The notes under the pieces: model-generated
What the model was told of the DNA's origin: nothing
The model's input: only the letters and a program-made list of their open reading frames with translations
The model's database searches: none
Assembly: GCF_017745215.1 (NCBI RefSeq)
Contig: NZ_JAGHZV010000001.1
Coordinates: forward strand, 310,001 to 374,000
Reading direction: 5' to 3'
Origin: Sphingomonas sp.
GTDB taxonomy: Bacteria; Pseudomonadota; Alphaproteobacteria; Sphingomonadales; Sphingomonadaceae
DNA: 64,000 nt
Made by a program: the position numbers and the translations under genes
In this document: piece by piece, positions 43,189 through 50,427 of the stretch
Numbering within the stretch: position 1 is the first letter of the stretch
How the letters are laid out: every line of letters starts with the position of its first letter

Positions 43189-43274
43189 GTCACCCCGAGC
43201 TTGTTTCGGGTCCAGCTCGCCACGGGCGATATCGCCCCGGAGGATCGTTGGATGCTGAAACAAGGGCGTGTCAC
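43189..43274. repeat. Third palindromic repeat family, imperfect
   Basis: Left arm GTCACCCCGAGCTTGTTTCG and right arm GCTGAAACAAGGGCGTGTCA are imperfect inverted copies. The right-arm half recurs alone near 48784-48812 (GCTGGAGCAAGGGCGTGCCA). Confidence 0.6.
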
Positions 43275-43325
43275 CTATTTCACTCTTTGAAAGCAGGTGG
43301 GGCGGAGGCGGCGCTGCCTCTTGAG

Positions 43326-43409
43326 CCGTCATCCCGGCGAAAGCCGGGACCCAGGGCCACGAGCGATATCCTCGGTAACCCTGGGTCCCGGCCTTCGCCG
43401 GGATGACGG
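43326..43409. repeat. 84-bp palindromic repeat, copy 6 (convergent junction)
   Basis: Full-length copy with one right-arm substitution (GGCCTTCGCC). Lies between tail-to-tail genes. Confidence 0.95.
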
Positions 43410-43488
43410 TGGCAGGAGCGACGAAGAAGCGGGCTTCCCGGTCAGCGTAAGCCCTAATTCTTGCGAATCGCTCGCAACATTATTGCGA

Positions 43489-44796
43489 TCAGTTCGCAGC
43501 TCTATCTATCGCCGGCGTGGCATTTACCGGCGGCGTGCCCTTCAGGCTCTCGGCCACCTTCTCCGCCTGCTCCAGCACGCGCAGCACATTCCCCCCGGCG
43601 ACCTTCGCCAGGTCCGCATCGCTCCACCCGCGCCGCGCCAGCTCGGCCAGCAGCGCGGGGTAGGTGTCGACGCCGCCCAGCCCCTCGGGGAGCTCGTTGC
43701 CGACCCCGTCATAGTCGCTGCCCAAGCCGACATGATCGACGCCCGCCACCTTGGCGACATGCTCGACATGGTCCGCCACCATCGCCAGCGTCACCCTGGG
43801 CTTGGGATGCGCCGCCAGCCAGTCGTCATAGGCCTTCTTCGCCGCCTCGGGCTGGCCGATCAGCAGCCCCGAATAGGGCGGCGAATTGAGCCGCGCCTTC
43901 TCCGCCGCCGAATCCGCCGACCAGTTGCGATAGGCTTCGGAGACATAAGGCAGCGCGTAATTGACCATCACCACGCCCCCGTTCGCCGCGAGCAGCCTGA
44001 GCACCTCGTCCGAGACGTTGCGCGGATGGTTGGCGATCGCGCGCGCGCTCGAGTGCGAGAAGATCACCGGCGCCTTGGACACGCGCAACGCATCCTTCAT
44101 CGTGTCCTCGGAGACGTGGCTGAGGTCGACGAGCATCCCCAGCCGGTTGAGCTCGAGCACCACCTGCTCGCCGAACGGGGTGAGCCCGCCGTGCTTCGGA
44201 TTGTCGGTCGCCGAATCGGCCCAGTCGGTGGTCAGCACATGGGTGAGCGTGAGATAGCCCGCGCCGAGCGCGCGATAGGCGCGCAGCACCGAGAGGCTGT
44301 CGTCGATCTGCCCGCCGCCCTCGACGCCCATCAGCGAAGCGATCCGCCCGGCCTTGTGGATGCGGCGCACGTCGGCGGCGGTGGTCGCCAGCTCGAAGGT
44401 CTCGGGGTAGCGCGCGACGATCTGGCGGACGAGGTCGATCTGCTCGAGCGTTTCCTTGACCTGCTCGAGCCCGGGCAGGCTGGCATCGACATAGACCGAC
44501 CAGAATTGCCCGCCGACGCCGCCCTTCCTCAGCCGCTCGATGTCGGTGTTGTAGGGTTCGGGCAGCGTGCCGAGGCCCTTGGTCAGGTCGAGCGTCCAGC
44601 GCTTGTCGCCCGCCTGGTCCTTGAGCGTCTCGGCCCAGTCGTTGTGCCCGTCGATCAGCGGCGTGTCGCGCAGCACCTTGGCGACGCGCGCGGCGATGGC
44701 CTTGTCCTGCGGCGTATCCTGCGCGGCGGCAGGCGTGGCGAGCGCCAGCGCGGCGGCCGCGGCGAGCAGCAGGTGACGGACTTCAACCCGATTCAT
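43489..44796 (-). CDS. Membrane dipeptidase (peptidase M19), exported
   Basis: A 435-residue zinc dipeptidase with a signal peptide ending TPAAAQ near residue 26. The metal site has H51 and D53 (LIDGHND), the bridging Glu in MGVEGG, and later His in DLSHVSE and FSHSSAR; GLGSDYDGVG is the family C-terminal block. M19 enzymes cut dipeptides, including those with a D-amino acid at the C-terminal position. It sits next to the XRE-cupin gene and the D-peptide cluster and would supply amino acids from imported dipeptides. No copy of the shared operator is seen at its start. Confidence 0.93.
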   Translation of the reverse strand: MNRVEVRHLLLAAAAALALATPAAAQDTPQDKAIAARVAKVLRDTPLIDGHNDWAETLKDQAGDKRWTLDLTKGLGTLPEPYNTDIERLRKGGVGGQFWSVYVDASLPGLEQVKETLEQIDLVRQIVARYPETFELATTAADVRRIHKAGRIASLMGVEGGGQIDDSLSVLRAYRALGAGYLTLTHVLTTDWADSATDNPKHGGLTPFGEQVVLELNRLGMLVDLSHVSEDTMKDALRVSKAPVIFSHSSARAIANHPRNVSDEVLRLLAANGGVVMVNYALPYVSEAYRNWSADSAAEKARLNSPPYSGLLIGQPEAAKKAYDDWLAAHPKPRVTLAMVADHVEHVAKVAGVDHVGLGSDYDGVGNELPEGLGGVDTYPALLAELARRGWSDADLAKVAGGNVLRVLEQAEKVAESLKGTPPVNATPAIDRAAN

Positions 44797-44855
44797 GCGG
44801 TGCTTCCCTTTTTATCGCGGCCTCCAAAACGGGACCGACCTTCTTTCCCACCCAA

Positions 44856-44939
44856 CCGTCATCCCGGCGAAAGCCGGGACCCAGGGCCGCGAGCGACGTC
44901 CCCTGCAACCCTGGGTCCCGGCTTTCGCCGGGATGACGG
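44856..44939. repeat. 84-bp palindromic repeat, copy 7
   Basis: Full-length, perfect arms. Lies between the XRE-cupin gene and the dipeptidase gene, both on the minus strand. Confidence 0.95.
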
Positions 44940-44967
44940 CTGAGAGGGCGATGCCCGGCTCGACCCT

Positions 44968-45642
44968 TCACCCATGGCCATTGGCTTCGGCCTGAGTCTG
45001 CCGCTGCCCCGCGTGGAGGCTCAGCAGCGCGTCCATCAGGTCCTCGTCGGGGCTCGACATCACGCCGAGCACTTCGGCTTCGTCGCAGCCCTCGGCGGCG
45101 ACATAGGCGTGGCCCATACTCGAATCGATGTAGATCGACTGGCCGGGCTCGAGCGTGACCGGATCGTAGAACTCCAGGTGCACCACGATCCGCCCGCGCA
45201 GCACATAGATGAACTCCTCGCCGGTATGGTGGACGAGGTCGCCGAACGCCTCGGGCGATTTGGCGCGGATCTTGGTGAGCACGGGAATCATCCGCTTCCG
45301 GCGCAGCTCGGTGCAGAGATAATAATAATCGTAGTTCGGCGTCTCGACACGCACCGCCTGCTCCTCGCTGCCGAGGCTGCGGCGCGCGGTGACGGGCTGG
45401 GGCGCGCTCGAGTCGGGCTCGGCGAACAGCTCGGACATGCGCATGCCCAGCCGCTGGGCGAGCTGCTGCAGCTTGTCGTAGCTGAGGGTGAGCCGGTCAT
45501 GCTCGATCTTGGAAAGCGTCGAGACCGGGATCCCGCTCTTCGCGCTCATTTCCTTCAAGGTCCAGCGCTCGCGGTTCCTGAGGTTGCGCAGCAGCGCGCC
45601 CAGGGTCGGGGCAGGGGTCGGCAAACGGGCTCCCTTCTTCAC
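44968..45642 (-). CDS. XRE-family regulator with C-terminal cupin domain
   Basis: A 224-residue regulator starting at GTG. Residues about 14-66 are the helix-turn-helix (LGALLRNLRNRERWTLKEMS, then SGIPVSTLSKIE). Residues about 120-195 are a small cupin (HTGEEFIYVLRGRIVVHLE, then LEPGQSIYIDSSMGHAY) that would sense a small ligand. Regulators of this shape control amino-acid or polyamine breakdown genes. A palindrome lies 17-39 bases upstream, shared with the TonB receptor promoter at 50342, so it probably controls itself, the divergent hydrolase operon and that receptor. Activator or repressor cannot be told. Confidence 0.9.
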   Translation of the reverse strand: MKKGARLPTPAPTLGALLRNLRNRERWTLKEMSAKSGIPVSTLSKIEHDRLTLSYDKLQQLAQRLGMRMSELFAEPDSSAPQPVTARRSLGSEEQAVRVETPNYDYYYLCTELRRKRMIPVLTKIRAKSPEAFGDLVHHTGEEFIYVLRGRIVVHLEFYDPVTLEPGQSIYIDSSMGHAYVAAEGCDEAEVLGVMSSPDEDLMDALLSLHAGQRQTQAEANGHG

Positions 45643-45644
45643 TG

Positions 45645-45681
45645 TTGACCGATTTTCCGATCAGGATAAAACTGTCCCAAT
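45645..45681 (+). promoter_or_regulatory. Promoter and operator 1 of the peptide regulon
   Basis: GATCAGGATAAAACTGTCCC at 45659 continues AAT. The core AGGATA-4-TGTCCC (45663-45678) is an inverted repeat. TTGACC at 45645 could be the -35, placing the operator over the -10 region. It lies in the divergent gap between the XRE-cupin gene and the serine hydrolase operon. The site matches the one at 50342-50364. Confidence 0.7.
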
Positions 45682-45752
45682 CGGGTTGCACTTTTGCAAG
45701 CTTATCGGGAGGACGCCGCCTCGGCAATCCCGGGCGGGACAGGGAGGAAGAT

Positions 45753-47759
45753 ATGCGCAGATGGAAACGCGCCGCAGCGGCAGTCGCCGCGGTGCTGGGC
45801 CTGGCGGGAGCCGCCACCGGGCAGTTGGCCAAGAAGCCGGACGTGCTCTCGCCGCCGGTGGCGCCCGCCGCGACGACCGCGACCGTTCCGGCCGGCGGCG
45901 CCCGCCCGCTCGAAAAGACCGACCTCGACGCCTGGCTCGACGGCTTCATGCCCAATGCGCTGCGCGGCGGCGACCTCGCCGGCGCGGTGGTGGTGGTCGT
46001 GAAGGACGGCCAGGTGATGACCGCGCGCGGCTTCGGCTATGCCGATGTCGCGAAGAAGACGCCGGTCGACCCCTACAAGACGCTGTTCCGCCCCGGCTCG
46101 GTGTCGAAGCTCGTCACCTGGACCGCGGTGATGCAGCAGGTCGAGGCGGGCAAGATCAACCTCGACGCCGACATCAACACCTATCTCGACTTCAAGATTC
46201 CGCCGCGGGGCGGCCAGCCGATCACGATGCGCCAGATCATGACGCACACCGCGGGCTTCGAGGAAGCGATCAAGGACCTGATCGGCTACGACGGCAGCAA
46301 GGTGATGCCGATCGACGCCTACCTCAAGCGCTGGACGCCGCACCGCATCTTCGACGCGGGCACCACGCCGGCCTATTCGAACTGGGCGACCACGCTGGCG
46401 GGCTATGTCGTCCAGCGCGTCTCGGGGATGAAGTTCGACGATTATGTCGACCAGCGCATCTTCGCGCCGCTCCAGATGCAATACGCCACCTTCCGCCAGC
46501 CGCTGCCCAAGCAGCTCGCGCCGTACATGGCGCAGGGCTATCCCAAGGCGTCGGAGCCGGCCAAGCCGTTCGAGATCGTCCAGCCGGCCCCCGCGGGTTC
46601 GCTCTCGGCCTCGGGCGTCGACATGGCCAAGTTCATGATCGCGCACCTCAACAACGGCGCCGGGCTGCTCCGTCCCGAGACCGCGGCGATGATGCACGAC
46701 AGCCCGCTCGACAAGGTCAATCCCAGGTCGCTGATCCCGCCGCTCAACCGGATGGAGCTCGGCTTCTTCGAGACCAACATCAACGGCCGCGAAGTGATCG
46801 CGCACCTCGGCGACACCGAGAATTTCCACACCTCGCTCCATCTGTTCATGAAGGAAGGCGTGGGCTTCTACGTCTCGTTCAACAGCGCCGGGCATGAGGG
46901 CGCCGCGCACCAGGTGCGTCTCGACCTCTTCCGCGACTTCGCCGACCGCTATTTCCCCTCGACCGAGAAGGACGGCAAGGTCGACGACAAGACCGCCGCC
47001 GAGCATGCCAGGCTGATGGTCGGCCTCTGGGAGAGCAGCCGCAAGCCGTCGTCGAACTTCCTCGACGTGATCAACCTGATCGGCCAGACGACCGTCACGG
47101 TCGACGCGCACGGCAAGCTGCTGATCCCGTCGCTCAAGGGCGCCAACCATGCGCCGGTGGTGTGGGACGAGATCGCGCCCTTCGTCTGGCGCGAGCATGG
47201 CGGGCACGATCGCCTTGCCGCGCAGGTGGTCGACGGCAAGGTCGTCCGCTGGAGCTACGACCTGCCCGCGCCGTTCACCGTGTGGGACCGCGTGCCCTTC
47301 GGCCGCTCGGGCGCCTGGATCCTGCCGCTGCTCTACGCCAGCCTCGCGGTGCTCGCGCTCGCGCTGCTCTACTGGCCGGTCGCCGCGTTCACCCGCTGGC
47401 GGTTCGGGGCGAAGCTCGCGCTCGAAGGCAATGCGAAGCGCGCCTATCGCGCGACGGGGATCATGGCGGGGCTGGTGCTCGCGATGCTGCTCAGCTGGAT
47501 CATCGTGGTCCAGTCGCTGTTCGGCAACCTCAGCTCGCTCACCTCCACCGCGGACGTGCTGCTCTGGGCCTGCCAGATCGGCGGCGCGATCATCTTCGTC
47601 GGCGCCGTCGGCATCACCGGCTGGAACGCCTGGCTCAGCTGGCGCGACGGGCGCAGCTGGCCGCGCAAGATCTGGAACACGCTGGTCTGCCTGGCGACGC
47701 TCCAGGTGCTCTACGTCGCCAGCACCTTCGGCCTGCTCTCGATGACGGTGAACTACTGA
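45753..47759 (+). CDS. Serine hydrolase fused to a C-terminal membrane domain
   Basis: A 668-residue protein. AGGGAGG upstream fixes the start at MRRWKR. After an N-terminal signal or anchor helix (residues 7-22) come the beta-lactamase-like domain (about 55-410) with S116-V-S-K119 and Y208-S-N210, a beta-rich region, and then four hydrophobic helices from about residue 530 to the end (ILPLLYASLAVLALALLYW onward). The hydrolase domain would face the periplasm. It is the first gene under operator 1 and overlaps the epimerase start (TGATG). A D-aminopeptidase or peptide amidase role fits the neighbours but is inference. Confidence 0.88.
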   Translation: MRRWKRAAAAVAAVLGLAGAATGQLAKKPDVLSPPVAPAATTATVPAGGARPLEKTDLDAWLDGFMPNALRGGDLAGAVVVVVKDGQVMTARGFGYADVAKKTPVDPYKTLFRPGSVSKLVTWTAVMQQVEAGKINLDADINTYLDFKIPPRGGQPITMRQIMTHTAGFEEAIKDLIGYDGSKVMPIDAYLKRWTPHRIFDAGTTPAYSNWATTLAGYVVQRVSGMKFDDYVDQRIFAPLQMQYATFRQPLPKQLAPYMAQGYPKASEPAKPFEIVQPAPAGSLSASGVDMAKFMIAHLNNGAGLLRPETAAMMHDSPLDKVNPRSLIPPLNRMELGFFETNINGREVIAHLGDTENFHTSLHLFMKEGVGFYVSFNSAGHEGAAHQVRLDLFRDFADRYFPSTEKDGKVDDKTAAEHARLMVGLWESSRKPSSNFLDVINLIGQTTVTVDAHGKLLIPSLKGANHAPVVWDEIAPFVWREHGGHDRLAAQVVDGKVVRWSYDLPAPFTVWDRVPFGRSGAWILPLLYASLAVLALALLYWPVAAFTRWRFGAKLALEGNAKRAYRATGIMAGLVLAMLLSWIIVVQSLFGNLSSLTSTADVLLWACQIGGAIIFVGAVGITGWNAWLSWRDGRSWPRKIWNTLVCLATLQVLYVASTFGLLSMTVNY

Positions 47760-48769
47760 TGACGAAGCGCAAGCTGGGGGTGCAGGCCGAGGTCCTGCGC
47801 TTCGTCGAGCCCTTCCGCATCGCGGGCTATGTGTTCGAGACGTCCGAAGTGGTGGTGGTCACGCTCGAAGAGGGTGACCACCAGGGGCGCGGCGAGGGCG
47901 GCGGCGTCTATTACCTCGGCGACGACGTGCCCAACATGCTCGCCGACATTGCCGCCGCGAAGGACGCGATCGAGGCAGGCGCGAGCCGCGAGGCGCTGCT
48001 CGCGCTCATGCCTGCGGGCGGCGGCCGCAACGCCGTCGACGCGGCGCTTTGGGAGCTCGAGTCTCGCCAGGCCGGCGTGCCGGTGTGGCGGCTCGCGGGG
48101 CTGGAGTCGGTGCGGCCGGTGGTCACCACCTTCACGGTCAGCGCCGGCGAGCCCGAATGGATGGCCGGCGTTGCCACGCGCTATGCCGAGGCGCGGTCGA
48201 TCAAGGTCAAGCTCACCGGCGAGCTGGCGCTCGACCTCGAGCGCGTCCGCGCCATCCGCGCGGCGCGGCCCGACGTGTGGCTCGGCGTCGACGGCAACCA
48301 GGGCTATCTCCGCGAGGACCTGGAGGCGCTGGTCGCGGGGCTGTGCGAGTTCGATGTCGCGCTGCTCGAACAGCCGCTGAAGCGCGGCGCCGAGGCAGGG
48401 CTCGAGCGGTTCAAGTCGCCGATCCCGATCGCGGGGGACGAGAGCCTGCTCACCCTCGACGACGTCGCCACGGCGGTCGGCCGGTTCGACGTGGTGAACA
48501 TCAAGCTCGACAAGTGCGGCGGGCTCACCGAGGGCCTCCGCATGGCCGAGGCCGCGCGCAGGCTGGGGCTTGGGGTGATGGTCGGCACGATGGTGGGGAC
48601 GAGCCTCGCCACCGCGCCGGGCTTCGTCCTCGGCCAGCTCGCCGACCTGGTCGACCTCGACGGCCCGACCTTCCTCGCCGAGGACCGCAAGCCCAGCGTG
48701 GTCTACCGCGACGGCACGCTGTTCGCCGGCGACGACGTCTGGGGCGGCGCGCAGACGGTCGCGGCATGA
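47759..48769 (+). CDS. Enolase-superfamily dipeptide epimerase (L-Ala-D/L-Glu epimerase or DgcA-like)
   Basis: A 336-residue muconate-lactonising-type enzyme. The catalytic acid/base Lys pair is K149-V-K151, the metal ligands are D178 (VDGNQGY), E204 (LLEQPL) and D227 (AGDESL), and the second base is in NIKLDKCGG (K249 or K252). Members epimerise the alpha carbon of dipeptides such as L-Ala-D-Glu, or racemise N-acetyl-glutamate (DgcA). The DUF1611 gene in the same cluster makes the DgcA reading attractive. Start overlaps the upstream stop. Which substrate is used cannot be decided from sequence alone. Confidence 0.88.
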   Translation: MTKRKLGVQAEVLRFVEPFRIAGYVFETSEVVVVTLEEGDHQGRGEGGGVYYLGDDVPNMLADIAAAKDAIEAGASREALLALMPAGGGRNAVDAALWELESRQAGVPVWRLAGLESVRPVVTTFTVSAGEPEWMAGVATRYAEARSIKVKLTGELALDLERVRAIRAARPDVWLGVDGNQGYLREDLEALVAGLCEFDVALLEQPLKRGAEAGLERFKSPIPIAGDESLLTLDDVATAVGRFDVVNIKLDKCGGLTEGLRMAEAARRLGLGVMVGTMVGTSLATAPGFVLGQLADLVDLDGPTFLAEDRKPSVVYRDGTLFAGDDVWGGAQTVAA

Positions 48770-48836
48770 GTGGGGGTCCGGCATGCTGGAGCAAGGGCGT
48801 GCCATCGATTGTGGGACGGGCTTGAATACCTCTCAA

Positions 48837-48919
48837 CCGTCATCCCGGCGAAAGCCGGGATCCAGGGCAGCAAACGACGTCGCCCGTGACTCTGGGTCCC
48901 GGCTTTCGCCGGGATGACG
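48837..48919. repeat. 84-bp palindromic repeat, copy 8
   Basis: Near-perfect arms (left arm GGGATCC for GGGACCC). Between the epimerase and the POT transporter, which are tandem. Confidence 0.94.
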
Positions 48920-49033
48920 ATTTAGGAGCATGAAATGAACCTCGCTCGCGAGATCCTTCAACCCGTGAAAATGATCGCCCGCGCCGTTCAGCATGACGGG
49001 TGGTTATCGGTTCCCGAACGGCAGGAACCCTGA

Positions 49034-50332
49034 ATGCCCACCCAGTCCAACTCCTGGTTCGGCCAACCCCGCGGCCTGACGATCCTGTTCCTCACCAACA
49101 TGTGGGAGCAATTCTCCTACTACGGCATGCGCGCGCTGCTCATGTACTACATGACCAAGCAGCTCCTGCTCGCGCAGGGCAATGCCTCCTACATCTACGG
49201 CACCTACACCGCCTGCGCCTATTTCACGCCGATCGTCGGCGGCGCGATCGCCGATCGCTGGCTGGGCAAGCGGCTCGCGATCATCATCGGCGCGAGCGTG
49301 ATGGCGCTCGGCCACTTCATGATGGCGTTCGAGCCGCTGTTCTACGCCGCGCTGACTGCGATCGCGCTCGGCAACGGCCTGTTCCTGCCCAGCCTGCCGA
49401 GCCAGATCGACGACCTCTACGAGCGCGGCGACCCGCGCGTCGGCTGGGCGTACAACGTCTACTATGTCGGGGTGAACATCGGCGGCTTCCTGGCGCCGCT
49501 GATCTGCGGGACGCTGGGCGAGCTCTACGGCTGGCACTACGGCTTCGCCGCGGCGGGCTTCGGCATGCTCGCCGGGCTGGTGATATACCTCTTCGGCCAG
49601 CGCCATCTCCCCGAGCAGCGCGCCCCCGTGGTGCGCGAAGCGAAGGCGCCGGCGCGCGGGATGGGCTGGCGCACCGTCGCGATGCTCGTCGGCGTCGCGC
49701 TCGCGGTGACCCTCTTCCGGGGCGCCTATGAGCAGGCGGGCAACAGCTTCGCGCTCTGGGCCGAGGCGGGCGTCGACCGCCACGCCGGCGCGATGGTCGT
49801 GCCCGTCACCTGGTTCCAGTCGCTCAACCCGCTGCTCGTCATGCTGATGACCCCGCCGCTGCTCGCCTGGTGGACGCGGCGCGCCGCCCGCGGCCGTGTC
49901 CCCGCGCCGACCGCCAGGATGGCGCAGGGCGCGCTCATCGTCGCGGCGGCCTATGTCCTGCTCGCCGGCGTAGCGTGGAACGGCGGGAGCGGCGTGCAGG
50001 CGAGCTGGATCTGGCTGATCCTCTTCTTCGCCGTCTACACCTTCGGCGAGCTCCATATCCTGCCCACCGGCCTCGGCCTCTTCGCCCGGCTAGCGCCGAT
50101 CGGCCTCGGCGCGACGACGGTCGCCTCCTGGTACCTCGCCACCTTCGCCGGCAACCTCACCGCCGGCTTCGTCGGGAGTCTCTGGAGCCGATTCACCCCG
50201 CCGGGCTTCTTCCTGATGCTCGCAGGGCTGGGCGCCGTCGCGGCGCTGTTGCTGCGGCTTTCGGGCGCTGCATTCGGCCGGGAAAGCAGCGAAGTTAGGC
50301 CCGATCCGAAACCATCTGACGAATCCTTTTGA
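49034..50332 (+). CDS. POT-family peptide transporter with altered ExxER motif
   Basis: A 432-residue inner-membrane symporter of the proton-dependent oligopeptide type with about twelve helices. Helix 1 normally has ExxERFxYYG; here it reads N22-M-W-E25-Q26-FSYYG, so the first Glu is Asn and the Arg is Gln. Other POT blocks are intact: FTPIVGGAIADRWLG (motif A) and NVYYVGVNIGGFLAPLICG. It would import di- and tripeptides into the cytoplasm for the epimerase and DUF1611 enzymes. No copy of the operator is seen upstream; a palindromic repeat separates it from the epimerase. Confidence 0.9.
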   Translation: MPTQSNSWFGQPRGLTILFLTNMWEQFSYYGMRALLMYYMTKQLLLAQGNASYIYGTYTACAYFTPIVGGAIADRWLGKRLAIIIGASVMALGHFMMAFEPLFYAALTAIALGNGLFLPSLPSQIDDLYERGDPRVGWAYNVYYVGVNIGGFLAPLICGTLGELYGWHYGFAAAGFGMLAGLVIYLFGQRHLPEQRAPVVREAKAPARGMGWRTVAMLVGVALAVTLFRGAYEQAGNSFALWAEAGVDRHAGAMVVPVTWFQSLNPLLVMLMTPPLLAWWTRRAARGRVPAPTARMAQGALIVAAAYVLLAGVAWNGGSGVQASWIWLILFFAVYTFGELHILPTGLGLFARLAPIGLGATTVASWYLATFAGNLTAGFVGSLWSRFTPPGFFLMLAGLGAVAALLLRLSGAAFGRESSEVRPDPKPSDESF

Positions 50333-50364
50333 CAATTCTCTGATCAGGACAATAGTGTCCTAAT
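50329..50364 (+). promoter_or_regulatory. Promoter and operator 2 of the peptide regulon
   Basis: GATCAGGACAATAGTGTCCT at 50342 continues AAT. The core AGGACA-ATAG-TGTCCT (50346-50361) is a perfect inverted repeat. TTGACA at 50329 is an ideal -35 placed as in operator 1. Upstream of the TonB receptor at 50428. Confidence 0.75.
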
Positions 50365-50427
50365 TCGAGCTCGGCGTGCATTTGAGGAGATGCAACGATC
50401 GAGCGGCCTCCTGGGGGGAGACGATAG

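Larger units (their letters stand above)
43143..43488. other. Repeat-filled gap between convergent globin and dipeptidase genes
   Basis: About 345 bases occupied by two palindromes from different families (43189-43274 and 43326-43409). No gene seen. Confidence 0.7.
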
